64,000 nt of DNA from Alphaproteobacteria bacterium (GCA_028822585.1 JAPKDL010000002.1:56936-120935), one strand, 5' to 3'. Shown: positions 54,380 to 63,922, numbered from the stretch's first letter. Made by a program: numbers and translations. Notes: generated by a model from the letters alone, not told the origin.

Positions 54380-55909
54380 TTAATCTCCCCGCCCATTCGC
54401 CAGCGCTGCCGCATCCAGTTCGCGTAACTTTGTTTTCAAAACCTTACCATAATTGTTCTTCGGTAGTTCTGCGACAAACTTATACGCCTTGGGACGTTTG
54501 AAGCGCGCCATATGTTCCAGACAGAACGCGTCCAGCGAGCCGCAATCTTCTTGACCGGCCTGCGCAGGCACCACATAGGCAATCAGGACCTCGCCCCACT
54601 CCGGGTCCGGCCGCCCGATGACCGATGCTTCCGAAACCAGTTCATGGCGCAGCAAGATTTCTTCAACTTCGCGCGGATAGATGTTGGTGCCGCCGGAAAT
54701 CACCATGTCTTTCGAACGATCCTTGAGTGTCAAAAACCCATCATCGTCGAACGACCCCATATCACCAGTGTGCAGCCAGCCGCCACGCAGGGTTTCTGCC
54801 GTAGCAATCGGGTTGCCCCAATAGCCGGTCATGACGGAATCGCCGCGCACCAGAATTTCGCCAATTTCGCCGGTGGGCAGCAGATTGTCATCATCATCCG
54901 CAACCCGGACTTCGACTACGCTTTGCGCGATTCCCACCGACGCCAACCGGTCGAGCCAGCGCGGATGCGCGCTATCGGCATGAAAATGGGTCGCCAGTGC
55001 GGTGATCGTCATGGGGCTTTCACCCTGTCCATAAAGCTGCGACAATTTGGGGCCAAACCGTTCCAGGCCCGCACGGCAATCGGCCACATACATGGGACCA
55101 CCGCCATAGAAGATAGATTTCAAGTTCGATGTGTCCCGGTCCATCGTATCGTCGAGTAAGCGCTTTACCATTGTCGGCGCCGCGAAGAACGAAAGGTTTG
55201 GCCACGCTTCAATTAGGGCGAAAATTTCCGCGGGCTCGAACCGTCCGCTTTCCGGCAAAACGTGACACGACGCCTGCGCCACATGCGGCAAGCTATACAG
55301 GCCAGATCCGTGGCTCATGGGGGCCGCGTGCAGGATGCACTCCCACGGCGCGCCCTGGTCGACATCAGCGAAGTAGCAATAGCTCATCGCCAGAAGGTTC
55401 CGGTGACTCAGGGTCGCACCTTTGGGTTGGCCGGTCGTGCCGCTGGTGTAGAACAGCCACGCCGCATCATTAGGTTGGCGCGCCGCGCACGCCATCGGGT
55501 CCGCGCCACACAAGGTTAGATATTCCGGCGTATCCACGCAGACAAGATGCTCCAGCGAAAGCGGTGCCAGGGTCTCGACCAGCTCATCAGTGGCAAAGCA
55601 GAGACGTGACCCGCTGTTTTCAAGGATATACGCGAATTCGGTTTGGTGCAGCTTGGCGTTAATTGGTACGGCGACCAACCCCGCATGCCAACAGGCGTAC
55701 AACACCTCCAGAAACGAGGGACAGTTTTTCATGGCCAGCGCGACACGGTCGCCGGGGTTTAGCAAATAATTCTCGCGCAACGCCCACGCCAACCGCGCCA
55801 CACGGTCGGACAGTTCCGCGTAATTGGTCAACACCATGGACCCACGCGCCACTGCGGGACGGTCGCCTTGCGCCAACCCGGACCGGACCAATTGAGTGGC
55901 AATATTCAT
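54380..55909 (-). CDS. Acyl-CoA synthetase (AMP-forming ligase)
   Basis: 509 residues, ANL superfamily. LFYTSGTTGQPKGATLSHRN (about 151-170) is the P-loop-like ATP motif, GQGESPMTITAL region A5, GWLHTGDMGSFDDDGFLTL (about 374-392) the hinge-side Asp block, and LPKNNYGKVLKTKLREL the C-terminal catalytic Lys. It activates a carboxylic acid to its CoA thioester via acyl-AMP. It is first of a two-gene unit with the SDR. The double CoA-transferase at 47.3 kb and the acyl-CoA dehydrogenases at 10 kb are other acyl-CoA genes in the region. Confidence 0.87.
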   Translation of the reverse strand: MNIATQLVRSGLAQGDRPAVARGSMVLTNYAELSDRVARLAWALRENYLLNPGDRVALAMKNCPSFLEVLYACWHAGLVAVPINAKLHQTEFAYILENSGSRLCFATDELVETLAPLSLEHLVCVDTPEYLTLCGADPMACAARQPNDAAWLFYTSGTTGQPKGATLSHRNLLAMSYCYFADVDQGAPWECILHAAPMSHGSGLYSLPHVAQASCHVLPESGRFEPAEIFALIEAWPNLSFFAAPTMVKRLLDDTMDRDTSNLKSIFYGGGPMYVADCRAGLERFGPKLSQLYGQGESPMTITALATHFHADSAHPRWLDRLASVGIAQSVVEVRVADDDDNLLPTGEIGEILVRGDSVMTGYWGNPIATAETLRGGWLHTGDMGSFDDDGFLTLKDRSKDMVISGGTNIYPREVEEILLRHELVSEASVIGRPDPEWGEVLIAYVVPAQAGQEDCGSLDAFCLEHMARFKRPKAYKFVAELPKNNYGKVLKTKLRELDAAALANGRGD

Positions 55910-56050
55910 TCACGCCTCCTTGATAATTCCGCCGCGTGGGGGGAGTCTGCAAGGCTGCAAAAGCGAAGGCAAGGCCAACACTGGCCAAGGCCGGTCAATT
56001 TACCATATAAATAGCCAGAATGTGCACACTACGGATGATTGGGGATAGAA

Positions 56051-56617
56051 ATGGACGCCATTGAAGCATTAATGTCGCGGGTGTCGATACCGCCAAAATT
56101 ATTGGTGGAGCCGGCGCCGGCGGGCGACTCACTGGATGAAATATTCGCCGCCGCCATGCGTGCGCCAGACCATGGCGCAATTCAGCCGTGGCGCTTTCAT
56201 ATTGTCAGCGGCGATGCGCGGGGAAAGTTAGGCGATTTGTTCGTCGAGGCGTTGAAAAAGCGTGACCCCAACGCCGATGACGAAGCTGTGCAAAAAGAAC
56301 AGGCGCGGCCCCTGCGCTCTCCCCTGGTTATTGTCGCCTGCACCAAGGTGTCTCACGAAAAAGCCAATGTACCAAAGGTCGAACAGATCGTCGCTACGGC
56401 GGCGGCGGTGCAGAACATGATGAACGCAGCCCATGCGCGCGGGTTCGGAAGTTTTCTGGCCACCGGTAAAAACGCGCGCGACCCGCATGTGAAGGCGGCG
56501 TTTGGTTTGGCTGATGACGATGAAATCATCGGATTCGTGTATTTTGGCACACCGCGCCGGGGCGCCATGGAAAAACCTCGCCCAGACGCCCGTGAATTCG
56601 TGTCCAATTGGACCTAA
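56051..56617 (+). CDS. Nitroreductase family protein, YdjA-like
   Basis: 188 residues from the ATG at 56051 (GGGGATA just upstream); an earlier TTG at 56039 is less likely. AAMRAPDHGAIQPWRFHIVSGD (about 32-53) is the FMN-binding segment in the form seen in the minimal YdjA subgroup, which has A-P-D-H-G in place of the classical nitroreductase residues. SPLVIVACTKVS and AVQNMMNAAHARGFGSFLATGKNARD complete the fold. It is a small FMN dehydrogenase; the natural substrate is unknown. Convergent with aguB by 4 bases. Confidence 0.85.
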   Translation: MDAIEALMSRVSIPPKLLVEPAPAGDSLDEIFAAAMRAPDHGAIQPWRFHIVSGDARGKLGDLFVEALKKRDPNADDEAVQKEQARPLRSPLVIVACTKVSHEKANVPKVEQIVATAAAVQNMMNAAHARGFGSFLATGKNARDPHVKAAFGLADDDEIIGFVYFGTPRRGAMEKPRPDAREFVSNWT

Positions 56618-57468
56618 CTATCAGAAATATTCCGATATAAATCGGGTCTCCGATCGCGGAACAAGCCCCATTTTTGGCGTTGCTGGCGGATTGCCTCCAA
56701 ATCGAATTCGGCCAGGATAACGGCCTCTTCCTCGCGCGGGGCCGAAGCGACAACAGCGCCGGTCGCGTCCACAATAAAAGACGATCCGTAGAAATTCATC
56801 TCAGTGTCAGAATTTGATTCGACGCCGACACGATTGGCGGCGATGACCGGGACCATGTTTGCCGCAGCGTGACCCTGCATCACACGACGCCAATGGCCAC
56901 TGCTGTCATAGGTCGGGTCGCGGGGTTCATTACCGATTGCGGTGGGATACAGCAACATTTCCGCGCCTTGCAACGCCAGGGACCGGGCGCATTCGGGAAA
57001 CCATTGGTCCCAGCAAATCGCGGCGCCTATTATTCCAAATCGCGTTTCCCAGACCACAAATCCAGTGTCTCCAGGCGTGAAGAAATATTTCTCCTCGTAC
57101 CCCAACCCTTCGGGAATATGGCTTTTGCGGTATAAGTCACCCACGCGGCCGTCTGTGTCGATCACCACCAGCGAATTATAATAGTTACCGCCGTCAATTT
57201 CAAAAAATCCAACCAGCAGCACAACCTCCAACACACTTGCCAGCGCAGACATGTGCGCGATCATCGAATTGCCGTCAAACGTTCGCGCCAAAGCGAAATG
57301 GGTGTCGCGTTTTTCCGCTGGAAAGTACGGTGTCTCAAACAATTCCTGTAACAATATGATATTGCCGCCACGTTCCGCCGCGTCGCGAATAAGTCCTTCC
57401 GCACGACGAATATTAACCGCCCGGTCAGAGTCACACATCATCTGAACCGCCGCAACAGTGACCTTCAT
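56614..57468 (-). CDS. aguB: N-carbamoylputrescine amidase
   Basis: 284 residues, nitrilase superfamily. The Glu-Lys-Cys triad is visible: LLQELFETPYF (Glu about 42), LYRKSHIPEGLGYEEKYFF (Lys about 115) and GAAICWDQWFPECARSL (Cys about 152). The G-Y-E-E-K-Y-F-F sequence and the pairing with agmatine deiminase point to N-carbamoylputrescine rather than another amide. It yields putrescine, CO2 and ammonia. It follows aguA by 12 bases in the same direction, and its stop overlaps that of the convergent nitroreductase. Confidence 0.88.
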   Translation of the reverse strand: MKVTVAAVQMMCDSDRAVNIRRAEGLIRDAAERGGNIILLQELFETPYFPAEKRDTHFALARTFDGNSMIAHMSALASVLEVVLLVGFFEIDGGNYYNSLVVIDTDGRVGDLYRKSHIPEGLGYEEKYFFTPGDTGFVVWETRFGIIGAAICWDQWFPECARSLALQGAEMLLYPTAIGNEPRDPTYDSSGHWRRVMQGHAAANMVPVIAANRVGVESNSDTEMNFYGSSFIVDATGAVVASAPREEEAVILAEFDLEAIRQQRQKWGLFRDRRPDLYRNISDS

Positions 57469-57480
57469 GTCCGGCTCTCC

Positions 57481-58509
57481 CTAAACCTGTGCTGCAGGCT
57501 GTTGTTGGGTGATACAATGGATTCCGCCACCGCCTTTTAGAATAACCCGAGCGTCGATCTGAACGACCTCCCGATGCGGGAACGCAGCTGCAACTGTGGC
57601 GTAGGCGTCGGCATCTTGCGGACAGCCAAAAGCAGGCATCACGACCCCACCGTTCGCGATGTAAAAATTCACATAGGATAACGCCAGACGTTCGCCCGAT
57701 TGAAATACTGGGTCCGGTTGTTCAATGGTCAAGACGGTCAAGGGTTGGCCCTGCACATCGGTGCTTGAGTCTAGAATGCAGCGGTTTTCCTGCAGCACCG
57801 CATAGTTCGGATCTCTGGGATCACTACAGATTTGCGCTAAAACGACGCCTGGCCGCACGAAACAGACCACATTGTCCACATGCCCATCGGTCATATCACC
57901 CACCAGCCCTCCGGCCAGCCAAATAATTTTTTTAGCGCCAAGCGCGCCTCGCAAAAATTCTGCCATATCAGCGCGGGGGACACTTGGGTTACGGTTTTTA
58001 TTTAACAGAACGGAGTCCGTCGTCAATAAAGTCCCTCGACCATCCACATGTATCGCACCTCCCTCCATAACAATAGAGGTCGCAAACCGTTGAAGACCAA
58101 GTTCCGCCAATAATGCGCCCGCCAAACCCGCATCGGCATCATGAGGAGTTTCCTTACCCCCCCACCCATTGAACCGCCAGTCGCACCCTGCAACGACACC
58201 CTCGCAGTTGCGAACAAAGGTGGGGCCAGTGTCCCGCATCCATGAATCATCCATGGGAAAAGCTGTGATATCGACAACCCCGCCACAATAATCGTTAGCT
58301 TGCTCGATCAAGTCGGGCCGTGCCAACATCGTCACCGGCTCATACCGGCCGATAGTTGCGGCCACTTCCGCGAACGCGCGCCGCGCCGCGTCCATCTCCC
58401 CCCTCCATAAACGTTCCCGGCAAGGCCACGCCATCCAGCAACGTTCATGCAGTGCCCATTCTGCGGGCATCGCGTATCTGTGCACGGCGGACTCGATCGA
58501 AACATTCAT
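57481..58509 (-). CDS. aguA: Agmatine deiminase
   Basis: 342 residues, peptidyl-arginine-deiminase-like guanidino enzyme. MPAEWALHERCWMAWPCR opens the catalytic core, DDSWMRDTGPTFV (about 86-98) and EGGAIHVDGRGTLLTTDS (about 148-165) are substrate residues, GDMTDGHVDNVVCF (about 207-220) holds the catalytic His and Asp, and GGGGIHCITQQQPA at the end the nucleophilic Cys. It converts agmatine to N-carbamoylputrescine. With aguB next to it, the route agmatine to putrescine is complete. Its start overlaps the stop of a 50-residue frame upstream. Confidence 0.9.
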   Translation of the reverse strand: MNVSIESAVHRYAMPAEWALHERCWMAWPCRERLWRGEMDAARRAFAEVAATIGRYEPVTMLARPDLIEQANDYCGGVVDITAFPMDDSWMRDTGPTFVRNCEGVVAGCDWRFNGWGGKETPHDADAGLAGALLAELGLQRFATSIVMEGGAIHVDGRGTLLTTDSVLLNKNRNPSVPRADMAEFLRGALGAKKIIWLAGGLVGDMTDGHVDNVVCFVRPGVVLAQICSDPRDPNYAVLQENRCILDSSTDVQGQPLTVLTIEQPDPVFQSGERLALSYVNFYIANGGVVMPAFGCPQDADAYATVAAAFPHREVVQIDARVILKGGGGIHCITQQQPAAQV

Positions 58510-58658
58510 GAAACCGGCCTGCGCGACATAACTTTCTGTGGTTCTAAATTAGCAAACAAGGGTATGCCGCCAATACCCACCCCTTCGTCGCGGAAATACC
58601 AGGTGATAAAATTTGGCTCGTTAAGCCGCCGCATAATGGATTTTCTGCATTCCTTCAT
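58506..58658 (-). CDS. 50-residue protein translationally coupled to aguA
   Basis: ATG at 58658, TGA at 58508-58506. The stop overlaps the aguA ATG (58509-58507) in an ATGA arrangement, typical of coupled genes. The product (starts MKECRKSIMRRLNE, then ITWYFRDEGVGIGGIPLFAN, ends SRRPVS) has a balanced, protein-like composition. I do not know a family for it. It might be a real small regulator or subunit, or the remaining tail of a larger deleted gene. The bases 58659-58835 hold nothing else I recognise. Confidence 0.4.
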   Translation of the reverse strand: MKECRKSIMRRLNEPNFITWYFRDEGVGIGGIPLFANLEPQKVMSRRPVS

Positions 58659-58835
58659 ATCTTATTACGGCCTTTCATATGCCAAAATCTCCAAAGTTCA
58701 TATCATAGCGGGTTCGCACCCTTTTGCGTATGGAAAGAAGTCAGATAAACCGGCTTGATTAAAAGGCTCCGTTCCTGTGGACTTAAACTTACGAAACGGA
58801 ACATCTTAAAAAGATGGCTTGGGAGTAACCGGCAC

Positions 58836-59696
58836 ATGACGGATAATCTGGAACGGTTAAAGGACTGGATTGGTAAGACGGAATTCATCGAAGAACGCGC
58901 AAGTACAGGGCGTGCGCAGGGTCTTGCCGCGTTACTGGATAAACCAGATACGCCCCGTGAAGGTGAACCAATGGGACTCATGGACCATTGGTGCTTTTTC
59001 AAACCCCGTGTCCGGCAATCCGACATCGGCCCAGACGGCCATCCCAAGCGCGGCGGATTCATGCCGCCGGTTCCTTTGCCCCGACGGATGTTTGGCGGGT
59101 TTCGCACGACTTATCATAAACCCTTGATCCTGGGTGAAATGATGCGCAAGGAAGCCACGATCAAAGCCGTGCAAATTAAAAGTGGGCAAACCGGCACGCT
59201 CGTGATTTGCACGGTGAGCAATCGCTTCAGCGGCGAAAGCGGCCTCGCCATTGAGGAAGAACATGACTTCGTCTACCGCGACAACTCTCCAAAAGACGCC
59301 AAGGAAGGTTCTAGCAACAGCGGAAAAACCACCGTTGCGCCCGAAGATTTCGAATTTTCACGTGAAATTACACCGGATCCCGTGATGCTGTTCCGGTATT
59401 CCGCCTGCACGTTCAATGGCCACCGCATTCATTACGATTACAAATACGTCACCGAAGTTGAAGGTTACCCTGGCCTGATCGTACACGGGCCGCTTATCGC
59501 GACATTTCTGATGGAATTGAGCTTGGCCAACAATCCGGACCGCAAGGTCAGGAGTTATACGTTTCAAGCGCGTTCGCCCTTATTCGAAAACAACTCCTTC
59601 ACCGTTGCCGGCAAGCCATCGGGCGGCGGGTCAGCCTTATGGTCGATCACGCCGGATGGCCGTATTTCTGCCACCGGTGCCGTTGGATTCACCTAA
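58836..59696 (+). CDS. MaoC/HTD2-type acyl-CoA hydratase
   Basis: 286 residues from the ATG at 58836, with GGGAG about 10 bases upstream; a longer opening at 58755 has no site. The N-terminal half (about 1-150, with HDFVYRDN at about 145-152) is FAS1-like dehydratase in type. The C-terminal hot-dog (about 175-286) has FRYSACTFNGHRIHYDYKYVTEVEG and LIVHGPLIATFLMEL, which contains the hydratase His/Asp positions of the mesaconyl-C4-CoA hydratase / HTD2 group. It adds water to an enoyl-CoA such as mesaconyl- or itaconyl-CoA. Alone on its strand, followed by a terminator. Confidence 0.84.
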   Translation: MTDNLERLKDWIGKTEFIEERASTGRAQGLAALLDKPDTPREGEPMGLMDHWCFFKPRVRQSDIGPDGHPKRGGFMPPVPLPRRMFGGFRTTYHKPLILGEMMRKEATIKAVQIKSGQTGTLVICTVSNRFSGESGLAIEEEHDFVYRDNSPKDAKEGSSNSGKTTVAPEDFEFSREITPDPVMLFRYSACTFNGHRIHYDYKYVTEVEGYPGLIVHGPLIATFLMELSLANNPDRKVRSYTFQARSPLFENNSFTVAGKPSGGGSALWSITPDGRISATGAVGFT

Positions 59697-59728
59697 CCCA
59701 CTACAAATTTATGGCACCAGAATATAAA

Positions 59729-59757
59729 AACGCCCCGGTCGGTTAGACCAGGGCGTT
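59729..59757. terminator. Bidirectional intrinsic terminator
   Basis: AACGCCCCGGTC (59729-59740), loop GGTTA, GACCAGGGCGTT (59746-59757): a 12-position stem with one mismatch. It has A-rich bases on the left and T-rich bases on the right, so it can end both the hydratase transcript and the convergent ABC transporter operon. Confidence 0.8.
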
Positions 59758-59782
59758 TCTATTTGTACGTTCGCGGATAGCG

Positions 59783-60682
59783 CTATCGCGTTCGCAGTCT
59801 AGGGTCGAGAACGTCACGCAGTGCATCACCGAACAGATTAAAACCAAACACCGCCAGGGAAATTGCAACCCCTGGCCAGATAGCAACCCAAGGCGCGCTT
59901 TCCGCGTATTCCTCGGCACCGCCTTGCAACATTAAGCCCCAAGCCGGGGTTGGTTCCTGAACGCCCATGCCCAGGTAGGACAAGGAAGCTTCAGTCAGGA
60001 TCGCCTGACCGACGGCTGCTGTCAGGATAATCAAGAACGGTGCCATTACGTTTGGAGCCATGTGGCGGAGGATAATTCGTATATGCGAAAAGCCACACGC
60101 ACGGGCCGCGTCGACGTAAGGAATTTCCCGAATGGCCAACGCACTCGACCGCACGACACGGGCACAACGCGGGATAAACGGGATCGTGATCGCCGTGATC
60201 ACACTGGACATACTCGTGCCAAAGATCGATACGATTGCCAAAGCGAGAATAATCAACGGAAACGCCATGAACACATCCATGACACGTTGGAAGATCAAAT
60301 CGACTTTGCCGCCAAAATAAGCACTGCCAACACCAAGCACCAAGCCCGCAAATGATCCTACAAAAGCGCACGTGAAACCAATAAATAATGCTGTTTGCGC
60401 GCCAAAAATAAGGCGTGTCAACATATCCCGACCGAACTGATCCGTACCCAACAGAAAATCGCCGTTCGGCGGAATCAGCATATGTTCAAAGGAGGCCAAT
60501 TCCGGATCATACGGCGAAATATATTCGGCGAAGATCGCGCAAACCACCATAATGCTAACGACCAAAAGGCCAGCCAATCCAAGTGGCTGTTTGCGAATTA
60601 ACGAGCCGATTCGTTCGCTTAACGGTTTCCGTTCCGCGAGTTCTTCAATGACGGTTCCGGGATTAATTTCAGTGACAGACAT
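59783..60682 (-). CDS. Dipeptide/oligopeptide ABC transporter permease, DppC type
   Basis: 299 residues, about six membrane helices. The cytoplasmic N-terminus is followed by PLGLAGLLVVSIMVVCAIFAEYISPYDPEL, then LLGTDQFGRDMLTRLIFGAQTAL (about 78-100), a DppC signature. EIPYVDAARACGFSHIRIILRHMAPN (about 195-220) is the EAA loop contacting the ATPase. It forms the channel with the DppB-type protein 14 bases upstream. Substrates of this family are di/oligopeptides, nickel or other small solutes. Confidence 0.9.
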   Translation of the reverse strand: MSVTEINPGTVIEELAERKPLSERIGSLIRKQPLGLAGLLVVSIMVVCAIFAEYISPYDPELASFEHMLIPPNGDFLLGTDQFGRDMLTRLIFGAQTALFIGFTCAFVGSFAGLVLGVGSAYFGGKVDLIFQRVMDVFMAFPLIILALAIVSIFGTSMSSVITAITIPFIPRCARVVRSSALAIREIPYVDAARACGFSHIRIILRHMAPNVMAPFLIILTAAVGQAILTEASLSYLGMGVQEPTPAWGLMLQGGAEEYAESAPWVAIWPGVAISLAVFGFNLFGDALRDVLDPRLRTR

Positions 60683-60696
60683 AATTTATACTCCCC

Positions 60697-61668
60697 TCAA
60701 CTATACCGGATCCGAGGATCCAACCACGCGTAGAAAATATCCACCAGCAAATTTATCATCACGAAAATAAAGGCAACCAACATGACTAGCGCTTGTGTCA
60801 TCGCAAAATCATGGTTTTGCACTGATTCGACAAAGAGCTTCCCTAGTCCATTCAGATTAAACACCTGTTCGGTGACAACCATGCCGCCCATCAGAAACGC
60901 AAATTCAATGGCAATGATCGTCACCACAGGCAACATCGCATTTTTCAGAGCATGCCTATTTATAATAATTTTTTCGAGCAGACCCTTGGCACGCGCCGTA
61001 CGCACATAATCCTCACGTAGCACTTCAAGAAGCGATGAGCGTGTCATCCGCGTCGCGACAGCCGCGTAGCGATACCCCGTCGCCAAAGCCGGCCATATGA
61101 GCTGAACCATATTGGCCTCGAGGTCCACGAAGGGCGAAGTGTATTCAATAGGCGGCATCCACGGTGTTCCAAACCACGCCTGCGTACTTATCAAAAGGCC
61201 CAGAATAATCATGATGCCAAGCCAGAACGACGGGATCGCGATCCCTGCGATACTGAACGTGCGAACTACATAATCGATCCAGGTATCCTGCTTGATCGCT
61301 GAAATGGTGCCTAACGGTAAGGCAATTAAGATCGAAACGAGAGTCGCCATGATCGCTACCTGCAACGATAACTGAAACCGCAACCCGATTTCCCTCTCAA
61401 TGGGTTGCCCCGTCCACATGGACTCACCCAAATCAAAAGTAAAAAACCCGCCAATAAAACCTAAGAACTGCTGGTACACAGGCTTATCAAGGCCAAGGTT
61501 GGTGTAACAAGCCGCCAAAGCGTCTGGGTCCACGTATTGCCCATCACCTGCAAGGCGCAATTCACAGACGTCGCCTGGAATCATGCGAAGCAGGAAAAAA
61601 ATTAGACACGCAGCCCCCAACAACGTTGGCAACATCAGAAGAACGCGCTTAACGATATATTTGTACAT
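60697..61668 (-). CDS. Dipeptide/oligopeptide ABC transporter permease, DppB type
   Basis: 323 residues from the ATG at 61668 (GGAAAG 5 bases upstream); an earlier start at 61692 is possible. YIVKRVLLMLPTLLGAACLIFFLL is the first helix. LGESMWTGQPIEREIGLRF and TARAKGLLEKIIINRHALKNAMLPVV, the EAA loop (about 228-253), are family blocks. A periplasmic insertion with two cysteines (about 43 and 60: CELRL and ACYTN) is a feature of a subset of DppB proteins. It pairs with the DppC-type permease. Confidence 0.9.
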   Translation of the reverse strand: MYKYIVKRVLLMLPTLLGAACLIFFLLRMIPGDVCELRLAGDGQYVDPDALAACYTNLGLDKPVYQQFLGFIGGFFTFDLGESMWTGQPIEREIGLRFQLSLQVAIMATLVSILIALPLGTISAIKQDTWIDYVVRTFSIAGIAIPSFWLGIMIILGLLISTQAWFGTPWMPPIEYTSPFVDLEANMVQLIWPALATGYRYAAVATRMTRSSLLEVLREDYVRTARAKGLLEKIIINRHALKNAMLPVVTIIAIEFAFLMGGMVVTEQVFNLNGLGKLFVESVQNHDFAMTQALVMLVAFIFVMINLLVDIFYAWLDPRIRYS

Positions 61669-61794
61669 CGATTCTTTCCGTCCCATCGCCACCTGAACAC
61701 CCCAGGCGGCTTAACTATTTTCTACGCCGTTTCCGGCTGATCTATTCGTTTCATGCGCTTCACCAATTTTCCATCACAAAAGCGCGCAAATGAC

Positions 61795-62805
61795 TCAAGC
61801 TTCTGGGCAAGCCACCCAATGGCCTGGCTTTACTTCCAAAAGCTTCGGGATCGCCTGTGAGCAGCCTGGCACTGCAATTTCGCAGCGCGGATGGAACACA
61901 CACCCGCTTGGCGGGTTAATCGGGCTTGGAATTTCACCCTTCACAATTTTATGTTCACGCGACGCTTCCAAAACAGGATCGGCAATTGGCACCGCGTCCA
62001 GCAAGGCCTTTGTATAGGGATGCATGGGATTTTCAAACAACTCGTCGCAATCTGCCACCTCAACCATATGCCCCAGATACATAACGGCGACCCGTTGGCA
62101 CAAATGTCTGATCACGCTGAGGTCGTGCGAAATAAACAGATATGTAAGGTTAAATTCGTCCCGCAGATCTTCAAGCAAATTGATGACCTGCGCTTGAATT
62201 GACACATCCAGCGCCGACACAGCTTCATCACAAACTATAAATTCAGGATTGAGCGCCAACGCCCGAGCCACCCCGACGCGTTGCCGCTGTCCACCACTCA
62301 TTTCATGGGGATAACGGTCTGAGAATTGCGGGCTCAGCCCACACAGGGACAGCAATTCCGCTACACGACGATCACGCTCCGTCTTGTCCTCAATAATTTT
62401 GTGAACCTTCATAGGCTCACCGATAATATCGCCAATTTTCATACGAGGATTCAGTGAGCTGTAAGGGTCCTGGAAGATGACTTGCACCTTTTGCCGGAAT
62501 TGCAGCATATCCGACCGGCTCAACGTCGATATGTTTTGTCCGTTGAAAACAATGTCTCCGGAAGTCTGCTTTTCAAGCTGTAAAATGCAACGACCCGTTG
62601 TCGTTTTGCCACATCCTGACTCGCCAACCAGCCCCAGCGTTTCCCCTCGAGACATACTGAAACTGATACCATCAACGGCTTTCACATCCGCGACTTTCCG
62701 TTGAATCATTATGCCCTCCGTTATCGGGAAGTACATTCGAAGATCAGTGACTTCTAGAATTTTTTCGACTGGCGTTCCCGCCCCCGTCGTTTCCACTACA
62801 CTCAT
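61795..62805 (-). CDS. Oligopeptide ABC transporter ATP-binding protein, DppF type
   Basis: 336 residues. The Walker A is GESGCGKTTTGRC (about 59-71), the signature MSGGQRQRVGVARAL (about 165-179), the Walker B EFIVCDEAVSALDVSIQAQV, and the H-loop ISHDLSVI. HPYTKALLDAVP and CVFHPRCEIAVPGCSQ form the oligopeptide C-terminal motif with cysteines that can bind an iron-sulfur cluster. It drives transport with the DppD-type ATPase encoded 11 bases upstream. Confidence 0.9.
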   Translation of the reverse strand: MSVVETTGAGTPVEKILEVTDLRMYFPITEGIMIQRKVADVKAVDGISFSMSRGETLGLVGESGCGKTTTGRCILQLEKQTSGDIVFNGQNISTLSRSDMLQFRQKVQVIFQDPYSSLNPRMKIGDIIGEPMKVHKIIEDKTERDRRVAELLSLCGLSPQFSDRYPHEMSGGQRQRVGVARALALNPEFIVCDEAVSALDVSIQAQVINLLEDLRDEFNLTYLFISHDLSVIRHLCQRVAVMYLGHMVEVADCDELFENPMHPYTKALLDAVPIADPVLEASREHKIVKGEIPSPINPPSGCVFHPRCEIAVPGCSQAIPKLLEVKPGHWVACPEA

Positions 62806-62816
62806 ATCGTCGCCCT

Positions 62817-63800
62817 TTAAACTTCTTCTAATTCATTGTGGCGAAAACACGCTGCTGCATGCACACCATCGATCTTCTCTAATTCCGGTATGCTTTGCGC
62901 GCATTTATCCGTCGCATAACGACAACGCGGACGAAAAGCGCAGCCACCGTCAAGTTTCGACAAATCAGGGGGTTGCCCTTGAACCGGGTCAAGTTTGGCG
63001 ACGCGAGGCTGATCGATACGCGGTACAGACTTCAACAAGGCCAGTGTGTAGGGATGTTTCGGCGTATGATAAATATCCTTGGCTGTCCCGGTTTCAATAA
63101 TCTTGCCCGCATACATGACATTGACCCGGTCCGCGTATCGCGCGACCACGCCAAGGTTGTGCGTAATAATAATCATCGCCACGCCAAAATCCCGAGTCAG
63201 ATTTTTCATCAACTCCAGAATTTGCGCTTGAATGGTGACATCCAGTGCGGTCGTCGGTTCATCCGCAATTATCAATTTCGGATCGCAGCACAATGCCATC
63301 GCGATCATAACCCGCTGCCGCATCCCGCCGCTAAGATGGTGCGGGTATTGCGCCAGACGCCGTTCAGGTTCTGAAATTCCAACCAACCCTAGAAGCTCCA
63401 CCGCACGCGCGGTTGCTTCTTCCTTACTCATATTCAGATGGTGCGTCAGAGTTTCCGTCAATTGCAGGCCAATGGTTAAAACCGGATTCAACGATGTCAT
63501 AGGTTCTTGAAAAACCATCGCGATGTCGTTGCCGCGAATTTTGCGCATTTCTATGTCGCTTAGCGCCAGCAAATCCTGCCCTTGGAATTTGATGGTGCCA
63601 CCGACGACTTTACCCGCCGGTTCCGCGACCAATCGCAAAATCGACAATGCGCTCACTGATTTGCCACAACCGGACTCGCCGACGACGGCGACCGTTTCAC
63701 CGGCTTCCACATCATAGGTGATGCCGTCGACCGCTTTTACGATGCCCGAAGACGTGAAGAACTGGGTCCGTAGACCCTCAATTTCCAATAAAGCCGCCAC
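62817..63800 (-). CDS. Oligopeptide ABC transporter ATP-binding protein, DppD type
   Basis: 327 residues. The Walker A is GESGCGKSVSALS (about 40-52), the signature LSGGMRQRVMIAMAL (about 155-169), the Walker B LIIADEPTTALDVTIQAQ, and the H-loop ITHNLGVV. The C-terminal CAFRPRCRYATDKC segment is the oligopeptide-family cysteine motif. It is the first complete gene of the four-gene transporter operon. A gene for the substrate-binding protein would be expected just upstream but is not clearly present before the window ends. Confidence 0.9.
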   Translation of the reverse strand: MAALLEIEGLRTQFFTSSGIVKAVDGITYDVEAGETVAVVGESGCGKSVSALSILRLVAEPAGKVVGGTIKFQGQDLLALSDIEMRKIRGNDIAMVFQEPMTSLNPVLTIGLQLTETLTHHLNMSKEEATARAVELLGLVGISEPERRLAQYPHHLSGGMRQRVMIAMALCCDPKLIIADEPTTALDVTIQAQILELMKNLTRDFGVAMIIITHNLGVVARYADRVNVMYAGKIIETGTAKDIYHTPKHPYTLALLKSVPRIDQPRVAKLDPVQGQPPDLSKLDGGCAFRPRCRYATDKCAQSIPELEKIDGVHAAACFRHNELEEV

Positions 63801-63820
63801 TTAACCTCCCAAAACCATAT

Positions 63821-63922
63821 CTATTGCAGTTCGCTTCTTTCAACATACTTCTCGACGAACCCGCTAAAACGCTGGTGACCGTAGTTGACATCGAGCATCT
63901 GAGTCAATCGCGAAGGCAAATC
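63821..63922 (-). other. Short coding-like fragment upstream of the ABC operon
   Basis: The minus strand reads QMLDVNYGHQRFSGFVEKYV then ERSELQ and a stop at 63823-63821, 21 bases before the DppD-type start. This looks like the end of a protein, but an in-frame TGA lies 34 codons upstream, so the open part is short. It could be the tail of a damaged upstream gene or a chance frame. I cannot assign it. Confidence 0.3.
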
